64,000 nt of DNA from Phytoseiulus persimilis (GCA_037576195.1 CM075101.1:46934001-46998000); one strand, 5' to 3'. Counted from the stretch's first letter, positions 35,201 through 49,800 are shown. Notes: generated by a model not told the origin, from the letters alone. Numbers and translations: made by a program.

Positions 35201-38131
35201 GGAAACGCTCTTGGAATTCAGAAGCCAAGAGCACAATGGATCCGCCAACTGGCAAAACTAACCGTGGACACTGTTCATGACGTCGCGTTCCTTTTGTCGT
35301 GGACTCGGGTGACAACCGCGAGTTGCTCGGAACGGGCGGTAAATAGTTGTGGAACTCGAAAGCGCCCCGAAAGGGTTTCAATAGGGTGAATTTGATTTAC
35401 GGACTTCAATCTTGGGACTGGTCTTCGCAACGAGGCGTTGTTCCAACCTCGGAGCAGCCTGCTGCCATCGCCAAGAGGACCGAGGAATCCTCCCGATTCT
35501 GACATCCAGTCGATAGTTAAAACTCAATAAGAATAATTTCCTCTACTGGTTCCCAAGGCACTCCGAACGGTCTCCATAGTGGACTTCAACGACTCTTCCT
35601 GCGGGACAAAGGGCGTCCAAGAATCGTAAAAGTATCGTCTATTAAAATTGGAAAGGAATGAAGCCCCAGCGTCGATAGGGAAACGAACGAACGCTCCGGG
35701 GCGGGGACAAGAGGCAATATCGCTGCCGCTACCGCTATTGCCACTACCGCCGTTGACGTCGACGTCGTTCAATTCCGAACCCAGCTCGTTAGAACTCATG
35801 GCTGGAAGAGGAGCAATCACGAACGGGGAGATTCGAAATTACCCCATAAAGTCTCGGCTCGAATAGGTCTTCTCTCTTCGTGTGGGAGAGCCGTGCTTTC
35901 AGAGGACAAAACAGACATCGGATGGAGCAGCCAGCTCGCCGGGATCTGGCACGGCTTCTTTTCACTGCCAACTCTTTGCCATCAAACGGATCAGCGGTTG
36001 AAAGAATTTGTCAGTTTCTCGCCGCCAATGGCACGGGGCGCACTCGCTGTATTTATCTTGTCGCGGGGTGCATACCATCGAGCTGCCGCCGAGGGGATTA
36101 GAATAGATTTGTAGGGTGACTGACGGGCATGGCATTCGGCGTTGTCGTTGTCGCTAAAATGGTTCTCCCCCACCCCATCCCCATTCGCCTGCCTTCTCTT
36201 CTTCCTTTCTCAACTTACTCCTGATGCTTTTCTGTCGAGAGGGAGCCCCTGAAGCTCGACAGCAGAATATTCTGAGATTGTGGCGGCCACAAGGAATGCT
36301 TCTGTGTGCAGTCCGACCAAAGCTCAAGTCAGTGAACCGGAGCTCCATGCTGAGACATCGTACACTGCGTCTGCGTACGCCCGTGCACCTCCCCTGCACG
36401 TTGACCTGAGACTGTTCCGCCCAACAACCAAGCGCCCCGAATCAACCAAAACTCACCTGTGCATGCATGACAATGCTCTTTAAATGGCCAACGGAGTAGT
36501 AGGTGACACATCCCTAGGGATGCCAAGGTTTCAAAACATTTTGGGAGGCCTACCGACGCCGGCGATTTCCCTAAATCCGCGGGGCATCGGTTCCGACCCC
36601 TGAGCCTTGATTCCGACGCTCGTGGTCCGAACTCGGAGCATCGACCGTCGCACTTGGTATCTTGGCATGGCGGCTTCCCGCTCACACTCGCTCTTCGTGA
36701 CCAAACGTTGTCCGGCTGGCACACTGTGATCTCGATCGGAGTCAGCGTCATCTTCTCCTGCAGGCCGAAACTGCGTTCTTGCATCAACCCTTAATATCGG
36801 CCTCACTCCACGTGATGACGGCTTTGCAGACGAATCCGCTGTGTTAGCAGGGCGGCGAAACAGGGTAGTCGGCCAGCAGGCGGGCATCTCTTGGCCCTTC
36901 TCTCGTTTTTCGCAGAGAACGACCCACCACTGGACGTTTGACAGGACAGAACACAATGCGAGAGGCGACAACGCGACGTGGTGCACATGACAATAGCGAG
37001 CGTGAATGGCCGAGAGTCTGTTCGTGGGCCGCGCATTCGGTTGGGCAAGCGACGTAAGAGACAGCTTATTTTTCTTCCGTTCGTTCACGCCCTTCTCGGC
37101 CCAGAAACCCCACGAACGCCCACCAGTATAATGACACCCCTCAGTGGTAACAAGCCTTGGCTAATTTTGACCTCCACAGCGGCCACCGTTGGGTGGAGTT
37201 TCTTGCACACGACATCCCGATCTCTTAATCAGCAGAGCTGAGCTCACTCTGTGCGTCGCAAACTTTCTCCAGTGTTTTTCCCGACAATCGCTGAAATCCA
37301 AGTTGTGGTGGAAGACTCGGTCAGCGCTGCGCCCGTTTCGATTCCTAATCTTGGGTTTTTATTCTCTGCCCGGTGCCCGGGCCCGGTTCAAGCGCCTGAC
37401 TTTTCCCGGCTAGAATTCTCGGACGCGGAATCGAGGCCTCGCATGTATAATACAACAGAGCGATTCCCATAGATTTAGTTCGTAAATTAATCCAAGCCTC
37501 GTCGTCGTTCCTCTTTCTCTATCCGGTTTACTATATGCATGTCACGAGAGCTCCCTGGGGCTCGTTGGTCGGCCGTGCGTTCTCCGCTGTCCCGACCGAC
37601 TGACGGACCGACCGACCCGCGTATAGCGGAGACGCTTCGGATACTCGAGAGAAGGCAACTCATGACAGAGGAAGACTGGGAGACGGCGACAACGAGGGCG
37701 TGGGGAATGCTTTGCGGGGACGTCGTTCGGGGGCTTTCGCACACAGATGTGCCCCACAAGCGCTGTGTGCCGAAGGAGAAGAAAGGAGCCGGGGCTCGGG
37801 TTTGGTTACCAAAGAAGCCCGAGTCACGTCCGTGCATCGTCGAGGCTCATTTTGGTTTCAAAGTTGACGCCTCGGGCCCTTGTTCCACTGAGAAGAAGCT
37901 GTTCGGCTAGCGCGCTGGCTGGAGGAGGAGCGGGTGAAAAGGGGAGGGGCAGGGGGTAGGGCCTATCGAATCTCTGTGTGAAAATCTTCGGGGGTTCCGT
38001 CCGGTGTGGCTCGCCGGTCACTCTGAAAGTCTGATCCTTCTTGCATCGTCCTCGAACTGATTTCGCGTCGAACCAACGATCCGTCTGGCTATTATTGCAG
38101 TATCCTGCAGGAAATGATGAATATCATTCAG

Positions 38132-38194
38132 ATGCGCGTACAACGGGAGCGCGTCAGGGTCATGAGCACGACGTGCTTACGTCATGACGCGCAT
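38132..38194. repeat. Nested inverted repeats with a TTACGTCA motif
   Basis: ATGCGCGT (38132-38139) is complementary to ACGCGCAT (38187-38194). Inside, CATGA (38161-38165) pairs with TCATG (38182-38186) and GCACG (38166-38170) with CGTGC (38172-38176). TTACGTCA at 38177-38184 resembles a bZIP-factor half-site family. Function is not shown. Confidence 0.6.
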
Positions 38195-38387
38195 TTCCAG
38201 AGAGGTTTCTTAGTCCAAGTGCTACTTATCGGCTTCCAGACAGACTTGTATCGTTAACTCATAGTATGGACTCGATCGAGAGGATCGGGTGAGGTCAGGT
38301 GAGCTGGATATGGATTTCATATCTTGAGAAGGTGTTCAGGGGCGTGCACAGCTCTTCTTTTTTCGGGGGGGCCAGGGATGCGATGAT

Positions 38388-38420
38388 CATGATGATGGTC
38401 GTCATTTCGTCATCATCATG
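38388..38420. repeat. 10-bp inverted repeat, 13-nt spacer
   Basis: CATGATGATG at 38388-38397 and its perfect reverse complement at 38411-38420. The arms are made of ATG/CAT triplets, so a chance origin from simple sequence is likely. Confidence 0.8.
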
Positions 38421-38600
38421 CCGAGGAAATGCAGAGGACCATTTTTGGTAATCAACGTAGCGAGCTTTTCATGACACAATCAACCTAGTTCCCAGACCTG
38501 TGAGGATCTTCCTGATCAGGCTGAATCTCTGAGGGATATTTTCATCGTCACATGATATAATCCACCCTTCTCTGTTAGATTGAAGAGTTTTGGGCGAAGA

Positions 38601-38614
38601 GGGGGGGGGGGGGG
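38601..38614 (+). repeat. Poly-G tract, 14 G
   Basis: Uninterrupted run of 14 G on the plus strand. Confidence 0.95.
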
Positions 38615-41600
38615 AATTCGCCATTCCCCACCCTGAGTACGTTATTGGAACGGAAGCTTCTGGAGACGAACTATTTCATCTCGATTTTCCGAGGAATCCA
38701 GTTACGAAATCGCGGTTGGCACGGAGCGTCCATAGACGGCTTCCGTTGTTCCTGTGCATGAGAACTTGTTCGTGACTTTGTTCATCAGGAGCCAGATGTC
38801 AAACACGGACAGCGAGCCGCTCTAGACGATGAAGCGGCCCGAGCACTTAACGCGTGGCTACGATCATCGACTGAACGGACTCACGTGGTAAGCAAAGACC
38901 GTTAGATTCGGATCGATCCCAGTAGAACGGGGAGAACGCAGCTCGGATGAAGGCACGTGCTCTAAATTAGGTTCACGGAACGACGTGCACGTTCCCATTA
39001 CAAGATCGCTTCAGACCGTGTGAGTACTCGGGCTCCGCGTGACCAGCTGGGGGTAGCAGTGTGATATTCGCCGAGGAACCAGCCGCCTAGCCTGGTCGGG
39101 CGGTCAACCCGCCATCTGAAGGAGGTAAACAAGAGAGAAGTCGGAGTGCAGTGACCCGTCTTGTTTATCCTAGAAGCCCGAGGCGACGTCCCCAGCTCGC
39201 TTGCAGCCGACCGTACGCGAGCCAACCAGACTACCGACCGAGTAGCGACGCATCTGATCATCCCATCCGATCAGACGAGCCGTATCTGGGAGACCGCGAT
39301 GGTCTGACAGTGTTCCAGACCAACAACGCATGCGTCCAATATCTGTTCTGTCTGCGCTGGTAGTCGCTGCATACCCGCTGCTCCGTTCGCGCCTCTAGCT
39401 GGAAGGAGTACATATCGGGTGCGGATGAGACCGAATGGACGCAAATAACGGAAGCGAATAGGAAGACTCCCCCCAAAAGCAGGATCTCGCGGGCAATCCC
39501 GCGTATGGGCGGAAATCTTGTCCTGCCAGGGACCGACATGGCAAATTGATCCGGAATGCTTGCGATTCCGCTGCCACGAACGGCTTCTAATTACCGGGTT
39601 GACGTCGGTCGCTTCCTTGCTGTCACTAGCCCGAATGACCGAGACATCCATTGTTTCCCGAAGGTCATGTAACCGACCTTCGTCTCGTATTCGGTTCGTT
39701 CCCGGTTCGCGAGGCGGCGTTCTCACCTCTGTTCGTCTCGTTCTGGTTTCGGTGTCATTGCAGAGTTTTCGTAGCACTCAGGAATCTCTCAATCCGTTCC
39801 CGCCCGGCTCGAACTCGTTGCCTTGAGCTTGCGAGCCGGAGCTCCGGAATTCCCTCCCAGGAATAATGTCGAAAGACTTCTGTGTGGAACCGCTCCTGGC
39901 CCATTGTTTGTAAAGTGACGCGGCTCACCCGATGGCTCCCAGCTCATTTTCCCGGGATGAAAGTTTACAAGTATCCTGGTGAATGGAACGAGTACGTGAT
40001 CGCCCGCCGAAAATATCTCCCTCCGGCTATAAATATCTCGCTGTTCGTTCATATTCTAGACCCGTAGGCTTTGCCGCGGCCGAAACACGCGTGCGCCATT
40101 CGAGCGCAGCAATCCGAGGGAAAAGTTTCCGAGTATTGGAGCCGTAACCCTTTGTTTTGCCACATGACCTCGTCGTTCGCCTCTTCCCTACTTCGTTCGA
40201 GCTCAAACACTCTAACCGTTTGTCTTTTGATCTTCGTACAAACTGTTATAACTCTGGAAGGGGCGAGAATATCATTGTGTTTGCATATGTCGGCTTCCTT
40301 GATTCCCTCCGGTCGAGAAACAAAGCGGAAAACACCTAAATCACATCTAAACGCTTAGTTCTATGGCCGAGATATTCTCCCGTTTGGTTCAAAGAGCGAC
40401 TCTTGTTCGAGACCGACAGAGAACAACGATTTTCCTCACCGAGCTGAGAACAAACTTCCAGTGTTCCAAGAATGGATCAAAAATATCCACGCTCGCGATC
40501 CCCTGAACGGCGAAGAGGCATTTGGTTGCGGCGAGGGTATCCCGGGAGTGAAACTGCGGGAACCGCCATTTTCGGAAGACATTTAACTAGAGGAAGGTTG
40601 AAACGATAGGCTGCTTCGAATGGTTGTCATCATCTCCATTGTTCTAACGCCCTGGCAACACGCTCGCTTCGAGCGAAACGTTTTTAGCTGGGATCTGGCC
40701 CGTGGAGAAGTGGAAGACTCTACATTGCCGAGCACATTACACTTGGGTCCGAAGTGGAGCGTCCGTGTTAACTCCTTTTATGCTATTTTTTTTAGGTGAT
40801 CCTCGCGGAGAGATGTCATTATTTTCATCTTCTCTTCTCCCCCTCCCCCAAAAACTCCTGCGTCTTCCAAGGCGCAATTCAGCTGCGCAAAGATGTTGGT
40901 CGAGTCGTTTCAACCGGTGAGAGTCTTTCCAAGTTTCAATTAAATGTCAGCTCCTTCCCCACTGGATGTTGTTCATCTCGAGTCCGTTCATATTTGTTTG
41001 TTTGCACAGGACTGCTTCCAGGGACAGATGTTAGATTCACTTTTTCATAGATGTTTTCACGATCCGTTGCCTATGCTCGAAAATATTTGTTCGCATGTGT
41101 CGCGTTCGTGTGTGAGTCCTCTATCCGTCCCATCAGGCCGTGTTTGCGCCGGAGTCGAGGAGATTTTATTTCGAAGCCCCCCGGGACTTCGAACAGACAC
41201 AAGCGGGGCGTTCCGTGCCGCTCCACACAATTCCGGGTGATGAGGTCCAACAGTTTTTACTGCTGTAGTCAACGATACGCGACCGTCTCCCTCTCTCTCT
41301 GGTTCTAGAATCGGTCCGGCAAATCTACCCAGCTTGTTTCCTACAACAAATCCCAACGATAGATCAACTCGCCCAGGCTCAGCCGTTTCGGTGTTTCGTC
41401 CGGTTGTCTGACGAGCGGAGCAACATCGGCCGTGTGGATGTCGCTGAACACCTCAACGATCTGATTCTCATCTGGAATTGACCAGCTGAGCGCAGACGCC
41501 CGTGAGTGAGTAATGCCGGAAGCAATCAACGAGAGTGGACATCGACTTCTCAGATATCTCCAGCGGAGAGATCCACAGAAGCCATCGGCGTGCGAATATT

Positions 41601-44600
41601 TTCTTGAGAACCTCCTCCTGCCCCTCCCTCTCTGAAACGAGGTTTGGAGGATCGTTCATACCGTGAGTCGACCCTGGCAACATTCCTCGTCCACAGGAGG
41701 AAATCTAAAGAGAAGGCCCTCCGGGACCTACTCACCGTAAGGGAGAATGGAAGCGGAGACGAAAAACGGGGGACCGTGTATTGACGGTCAGCGTGTGCCC
41801 CTCGGGCCGCCACCCTCATTAATATTTTATCGACGTCTTAACGGCCTGTTCCCAGAGCCAGTGGTGGCATCACATCGACATCCTCCCTGCCCCGCTGACG
41901 GTCAGCAACGGTCGGCAATCCTTCTCCATTTAGCCAATATCTTATGGATTCAGTCGCTACGGCCGCAGCAGTGCTCAGTGGCGGCGCCAGAGTTAGCACC
42001 GTCGTCGAGTCCGCTGCCAATGATGGTGGGTTGCATGTAGAGCAGCTCCGGCTCGACCCCGACAGTAGCAGCAGGACACGCAAGGAACCTCTGATGCTCC
42101 GATCGATCCATCACAAGGCCCGCCGTGAGGGATGGCTTGCGTTTCCAGCCGAGGTTGAATTCATCTTCGGCCAGAGATTCCCGGCCCGAACTGCGGGACT
42201 ATACCCCGTGAGACGCCTCTCCCCGGTTGTCCCCACGCTGACCCTTCGATATGGAAACCTCGAGGAGGAACCGGCTCGGAGCCGGTTTTCTGATCGAGGC
42301 AGCTCGAATCGATGGACGGAACGCCGTGCTTGCTTCCCAACAAGTGGCTCTGTGATGTCAGATGAAATTTTTCGAAGCGAAGGTAAGCAGAATCGGGAGA
42401 GCGGCTGCTCGACCTTGATTCTCCTCCAGGAGAATGGGGATGGATCCATCAACGTCATTCCGTTGAGGCGGCTCTGTATTCACTCGCTTCCCTCTCCTCT
42501 GTGAGTCCCTTAATTAGGCCATAAGGACTAGCGCAAACGAGCCTCCGCTTTTCAGGAATCTAACCAGCATACTCCCCCACCGACAATGAAGACGCAAGCG
42601 TCCGCATAAAGCTTACTCGCCCCCTGTTGGCGCATCCGTCACGGATTTCTCCCCCTGTCACTCCTCGCTCGCTCACAAATGGTCCGAGGAGAGTCTCCGC
42701 CACAACAAGTTCCAAAAGACGTTGCCAAGATCACTGAGAGTAGCTTGCATTCGGCATCGCCGTGTCAACGACGTGCAGTGCCTAAAGTCAAGGAGCGTTG
42801 AGAAAAGTGGAATTCTCGAGTGAACCGACAGCTGAAGCATCGAATTCAACGTCGACTGTTCCTCTGGTTGAGAGCAGTCAGAAGAAATGCGCAATCATCG
42901 CGTGAGGGCTCCCACAATACGCGCGCTACTCATCAACAGTACCTGATCATTTATTTTTTCTTCTTCCTGAGAAGAGCATCTTCATGCAGTGATGTCGCGC
43001 TTGAAGAACCTGACCGACTCAATGTTGTCAGGGGTCTTGGTGAGAGCGGACGATTTCTGCGAAGCTGATTGGTCTGACGAGCCCAATAGAAAAAGTTCGG
43101 GAGAATTCTGTTTCGTGAATAAAGGCTGCTCCGCGAAATGTGGAGAACGAACTCTTAGATGGTCGAGCCAATCAACCTTTAAGCAGACGTCCCGAACATG
43201 AACTTGTCCGAGAGACACTGAGCGTCAAATTTCATCCCTTGCACGTTGATCGGGTTTCAGCCATCCTCCGGGTTAAGAGGATGGGATTCCACTCTTGATC
43301 TCCTCGGAATTCGAAACCGCGTCTTCGAGTAAATCCGAGTTGAGCCCACATGATTCCGTTCCATTCAAGCCCCGACTGACAGCGCGCGAAGACGCCAGAA
43401 GCTGCGTGTGATCCTCCGAGAACTTCAGAAATGAATTTTGTGCATCTCGTTTTTTTTTTGTCTGCCCAATGCTCCGCTCTGTCCCTCGCCCCCGAGTCGT
43501 TGAGCGTGGGTCCAGAATGTGATCCGCTCGCGCACGGAGGGGGAGCAGAATTCCACATTCTCGAGTTCCGGAGCAGCGCATGGTAGAATGTGAGAGCGCG
43601 GAGTCGTCGCCGAGCACAGTTCGAGGAGGGGCTTTTGTCCGCCGACTTCCAAGTCGGCAGACAGTTGTCGAAGCAGGAGGGTTCGGCCACGACGGCGAGG
43701 GCCGGTAGGAATGGCAAAAAGTATTTCTCCAAATGTTCCAGAGCCAGCGCTCTTCATCCACCGCTTCGCTCGTCGCTTTCCCCGTGTCCACCCGGTTCTT
43801 AGCGAGCTTTGATGTGAGGCCGACATCGGACTCGACAGAATCGCTTGCTAGCTCTACGGCTGGTTTCCCGTTTTCTCGATACTTTCTCCACGAAACAGCG
43901 TTTTCCAAGCGGACCCGCCCGGGCTGTGAGTTCAACGCTCGCAGCGGCGTTCAGTTTTTCCTGGAATCACGGAGATATTCGGCATAGACGCCAGACAATT
44001 GGATGAGACCAGATCCATCCTTATTAATAGAGGCGAGCTAAATGGTTCGGGCAAGTTATTAATGGTAAGACAACAGGCCTCAAATAAGAGGACGCAGTAA
44101 TTATGGATGGGATTAGCCATGAAGATGGAGAACGAACTGTTGAGTCGCCTCCGTCGTCGGGATCCCAGCTCCCAAGAAGGCTGGAAACACCCCCCACCCC
44201 TTCCCCGAGATGAGAACGGGAGGCCAAACGAGTTGTTCATGCGAAACTCTTTGCTCTCTCTCTCCTTCTCCGCAGCCGTTGTTCGGGCGCTTTCCTTTTC
44301 AGAGATACACAAAGAATCTCAATTAGTTCTGGTCGAACGGCGCAGTGCTTTCCGAGGCAATCATTGTGTCTATTCCTCTACACCACTTGAACACCCGTTA
44401 TAACCAAGAGAAGCGACGCGTAGGAGTCGCCGCCAGCGCATCGACTAACAACGACTACTATCGCCCCGTCTGTCACGGTCACTGACTTATCGTGGGACTA
44501 CCGCTCCGAGACGCCGCAGCGAGAGCTCCGCCATCTTGTTGTCTCCGGCTCCTTCTTTCCGACGGCGACAGGAAAAATTCGCCGAAAGGCTCGACTCCTG

Positions 44601-44758
44601 GGGCGGCCTTGCGTTCAGAGAGCTGCGTCATCTTTCTTGACCGCATCCGGAACCATATCCGGTTTCAAGAAAGAAATTTGAACCTGACACACTGTACTCA
44701 ACTCTATATTTCTCCGAGGCCAACAGGGGGCATTCTCGGAGCCTGTCCGTGCTTTTGG

Positions 44759-44770
44759 TTTTTTTTTTTT
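44759..44770 (+). repeat. Poly-T tract, 12 T
   Basis: Longest A or T homopolymer that I found; the longest G run is almost twice this length. Confidence 0.9.
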
Positions 44771-45996
44771 GCTCAACGTTCCGCATCCAGCGCTCGAAGC
44801 CGTGGCAGATAAGTCGCGAAAGCGTGGAATTCCCTCACCTTCGCTCACAGTTTTCCTAACCTGCCGTATTTGTTCTGTTCAGAGGGCACGACCGCCATCT
44901 CGGAAACTTTCTCCGAGGAGCCCGCCTGGCGCGCGCTCAACAAAGCGCAGTCTTGACAGTTCACGAATTTACGGCTCCTGAATTTCAACCTTCCCTCAAT
45001 ACCGGGCCTGATAGGAAAGCCACCGAAGGGCGTCCCTCCGCTTCAGAATCATGATATCCGTACGAATCATACAAAAACTCGTGACGGAGACCTTTTTCCT
45101 CACGAGAGGGGATCTCTCGAGCCGCTTGGCCTCACGGAGGAGTCCGCTGCCGAGGGTCTGGAATCCAGGAGGTGGATCGGAGCTCTGAATTGCCGGTATT
45201 CCCTCATCTATTTTCTGCTTCAGGGACAGCTCCCCTTTTCGCCGCGTCCTTCCGTCGCAGATATATATGAAGCCGCGAGCGCAGCCTCAACCGATTCCTC
45301 GGATGAAATCGTCCGATCGCTGCTTCGCTCGCAAGCTCGATGGTCTACTAACTGGAGCGTCACGTCGCGGTCCTCCAGACCATCCGTCACATGTGCTCAA
45401 CAATAATTCCGAGTCGGGGAATTACCGGGGCAATCAGAGCGAGCGGGCGGGCGAGAGAGGCCGCGGGAGACAATGAAGTCTCCGAACACGTCGACGATTG
45501 GAACCAAATGAGGATTCTCCCCTTTGTCGGCAGTTCTGGAGGTTCGCTTGTTCCGTTCCGCTTCGGCCGGTTCTTCGTCTCTGTTTCTCATTTTCCAACC
45601 TCCCTTCCAGTGCCTCGCGTTCGCGATTTCTTCCATCGCGGAGGAGAGGAAACAATCCATTCCACTCAAACGCCACATCGACTGCAACGCCAGGAGGAAA
45701 AATTGGGACCATGCGTGGCTGTCGTTCCCCGCCGGATTCTTCTGTGGTGAAATCCGGGAGGATGATTCCAAAATAGGACAATCAGGCCTCAAGCTGTTGG
45801 GAGTTCCGTCCGGATTGAATAACAGATGGCGGCCCGCTGCATCAGGGGAAGGCGTTTTTGCTCGGCTGAGACGACTCGACAAAGTATACTTTGGGCGTCC
45901 GCCAGGGCCGATCGGCAACAATTCCTTCTCCGTTCCAGTTCTCTCATCAGAGGCACAGACGAGGTCCATGCGAGCCCGCATCAGGGAGAGAGCCGA

Positions 45997-46019
45997 GGGG
46001 GGGGGGGGGGGGGGGGGGG
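45997..46019 (+). repeat. Poly-G tract, 23 G
   Basis: Uninterrupted run of 23 G, the longest homopolymer in the window. It lies inside overlapping open frames that read it as Gly runs. Confidence 0.95.
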
Positions 46020-46787
46020 AAGAGCCACGGTCGAGTAAGACTCTCTGTAGTTCCGCATCGGAAGGGACTTCTCAGTCATTTCCTCCTCCATTTGCGGCTG
46101 CCGCTTCGAGGGGAGTTGAGTGAATGTCGCAATTATTTGCCGGATGGCTTCCCACCACTCTGTCGCTCTGGCTAGATGGCCGACTTGCGTCCATTACCCC
46201 AATCCGTGGAGGCTCCGGAATGTTTCTGTGACGGACCGAGGCAAAGGAGACGAGGCCAAGCCGAGAAACGATCCATGCGCGGGCGAACTCGAGAGCTAAT
46301 TCAAAATGGCGACGCGCGATTTCGAGCGATCGGAGCAGAAAAACACTCCTCGTCTTACTGAGCGCAGGGAGGCGTCAAGAGGAGGGTTCCGGCCTGAAAT
46401 CCGTTGGATGTTATCCCTGGACGCTCGCGTGGGCAACTTCCTGTCCTTTCGGGAGCGATTCCTTTGACCTCCCACCGGATACGAACGGGAGAAGACCCGG
46501 CCACGGAATGTCATGGCCTGTGGGGAAGTTAGCGGGAGACCTCTCCAGCAAAGGGGGAACTACGGTTACGGAGCGGATCTAAGAATAGAGTCTGTTGGAT
46601 GTTGAGGGAGCCGGGGGCAGACGAGGACCTCGGCGGCCGTCACGGCAGCAAGACAATGGAAAAGGGACAAAAGAGAAAAAGTTGCAAAGTAGAAGTTATT
46701 GCACTTCCGACAAGCTTGTTGCTGCTGGCCTCTCCGCTGCCGATGCGAAAGACCTCTCAGGAGGGACGTACGAAGGACTCAACGAAG

Positions 46788-46805
46788 TGACTGACTGACT
46801 GACTG
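46788..46805. repeat. (TGAC)4 array
   Basis: Four TGAC units plus TG. The same unit recurs at 59805-59821, and its rotation and complement at 14963 and 15023. Confidence 0.95.
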
Positions 46806-49800
46806 GAGCACATACGTACGAACGGGGAGAGGAAACCGACGCAGAGGACTTCGGAGCTGCAGGTCCCTTATATCTAACTTTGGACACTGGAGGTCATCTC
46901 TCGAAGGACGTCCGCCGCTCCGATGTTTGCTACACCCTGCCCTGTCCAAGTCGAGCTGTTGTGCGAGGGAGGCCATCGTTCAGAGTTGCGGCTCGTTCGT
47001 CCGACAGCCATTGGGCCGGATGACGTGGGCTTCAACTTCAGACAGAAACTCGTTGTAATGTAAAAATCCTGCCGAACTCCTGCTGACTTGTGAGTATTAT
47101 TCGTCCGGAAATTCAGCTGGACGTCATTCCCACTTTCCATACATAGTGAGTCCGGCGCGGGGGTTTCGAGAGGAGTTCCCGGAAAATGCTGCTGGATTTT
47201 TATATTCAATGGTTTTTCCAACGGAACAGGATCCTGATTCCGCCGCGCTTTCGTCCGACTCTCGACAGGGGCTTTCTGACGGAAATAACTGAGCTTGCGA
47301 CGACTCCGACCGCGAGTACCGAAGCATCTACTCCAGCCCGAATCCGGGTTCCCCCGTTGCGTTCGCAATTCATCCCGAGATTTCCAGGGAACGGTGATCA
47401 GATCACATCGATGAAGTGGTAACATCACATGGTAACACCGTCCTTCGCGGGACATGGGGGAGGTATTTGCGGCTCAAATCCCACCTACAAGAGCACGTGA
47501 GGGCTAGGGGAAGTCGATTCGTTCAACTTCGAATGCGCATGCGCACACCGAACTCCCGACTAACCATTGCGTTCCTCGGACAACACGACGTTCGAGCATG
47601 TCGATCACCCACGACGAATATTATTGTTGCATCCTGCTCTGGCTTACCTGGAACGGAACCTGGCGGTTAGTGCGTTCTGTGGCTTCTGAATTTTCGATGC
47701 TTGAGTCAGCCACGTAGTTCGTTCTGCTCCAACCCGTTCTGGCCGAAATGCCTCGCGTGTAATCTCCCCGGGGCCCCGGATGGATGGCCCATGACTGGTT
47801 GGAATGACAAACCCGGAACATCCGAGCACCTCCGTGGATTTACAATCAATCGTAAAAACCAATCAATGGCACGCCACTCTCCTCGCGATGCCCCTTGGGA
47901 TCGATCTCGTCTCCACTGACGCTTCTAGAAGAGCAAAAATTCCGTCGCTCCGGGAAATCTCTCAGAGAAACGTTGGGAGAACACATCAGGACCAGGCTTT
48001 GTTCTTTCCCGCCAGTTTCTCCATGTTCCCGACCCATGCCGCAGTCGCCTACCTCCTCCGCGTGCGGGTCTGGCTCCGTCCCTCCGAGCCCCACGTCGCA
48101 GCCACGAGCGGAACGACGAACTTCGAGTGAGAGGAAATTAAGATCGACCGAGCACGGTCGGCCAGCTCTATTCACGAGCGAAGTAAGACCCGCAAAATCA
48201 ATGAACAAGGAATAAAATCGAAATGAACTGTATCTTCCGGTTGGCGGTGGAGCGGGAGCGTCAATCAGGGAGGGAAGAGCACAACTCGAGTAATGATCGC
48301 GATCCGATGAATCTAGTGGATCCGCTTCCGCGTTCCAAAACGATGAATACCCAGTTCATGGGAACTCGGGGGCCAGTCTCCACATGGCCAAATTTCAGAA
48401 TACATGGTTTGCATGCTTCGGGAGCGACAACCTAACCGTTGCTGGCAATGACGGCATCGGATCTCAACCGAGACGAGCGAAACGCAAGAAGGCTAACCCA
48501 GCCACAGTCCGAACGGAGACAATTAGCATTTGAAAAGCGCGCTCATTGACTGCGCAACTCAAAGTGTTGGACTCGCCAGGCGTGAGCTCGATGTTGTTGC
48601 TGGCCCCGTTACGGAACTCAGCCTCAGGCTTTTCCGGGGAAAACGATTCCCGGCGAATAGCACTCAGCACAAAAGAATATTCCCCGAAGAGAACGGTAGA
48701 GGAAGTTACGTTACGGAGGATGGCTACGAGAGGAACGGACGGGAGGAATATGAAAGCCGCGGCAATAACTGTGGGCGCCACATCACACCGAGGAGAGGTG
48801 ACTCCTGGTTCCTCGGAGGAGCTGTGGAATTACGTCGCGATAGAATGTTTCAACAAATCCTCGCGATGCTCCGCGTAATGTCGAGATAGAGAAGATTCAC
48901 GACCTTGGAGCCCTTATCTCTGGAATTTCTTTCTCAAGTTTTTATTCTTCATGGCCTTGGAACAATGCCCGACCGTTCGTGATTTAGTGTCTCAAGTCCG
49001 CGGCAACGAAGACTGGAGCGCGAAAAAGGCTTAGCTAGCAACTGATGTTGTTTGCGTTGAGATCACTACGGCGGCGCTGTGTTCTATCACGCCACGGAAA
49101 CCCTGCAGAGGTCCAGCGGCGGAAATGTGACCGAGTTCAGGACCGAGTACCGCATCTGAGACACGACGAAGTACCCTAGGCTGGTTTCTCAAGTCCCAGA
49201 ATGTCCGCCGAGGAGCTCGGTGGCGATAACGTTGCTCGACAATCGGAGAAAGATCAACAAAGCACCGCTTCTGAAGGCCGTCCGCGCTTCCCCTCGGAGC
49301 TCATCGTTACTCCCTTGTCTCCTTTAGGAAGACGACTGAGTCATTATCGAAGGCCGTTAGCTCGCCGCCGCGCCGGCTGATGTGGCTGGGAGACCGCGGC
49401 AACTTCCGATCCGACCGCCTCCGGTCGACCGTCCAGGCAGCGTGGGCGAGGACAGCTCCTTTTGTTTCATCTCCTCTCTCGCGTGACGTGCTCCTTCCTT
49501 TATTTCCGTACAGGTGCGAGCGGACGACTTGGAGCGCCGAACTGACTGGACCCAACTTTGTTATCTAGACTCAATGCGCTACATATAGAACGAGTCCCGA
49601 CGGCGGGACCGGAGGAGGAGCGCTCGAGCAGCCAGTTCAATCATCGATTCTGGTTGATGACTTGAGGAGAGGTTCGCCCATGATCATGTGAGCGATCGCA
49701 GCTCGGAGACTGCAACGAATGTCCGAACTTGATTTGCATCATGCTTCCCCTCGAGCCTGGAAGATGACGGGATTGCTCCCAACGGCTCGCCCCAGCAAGT

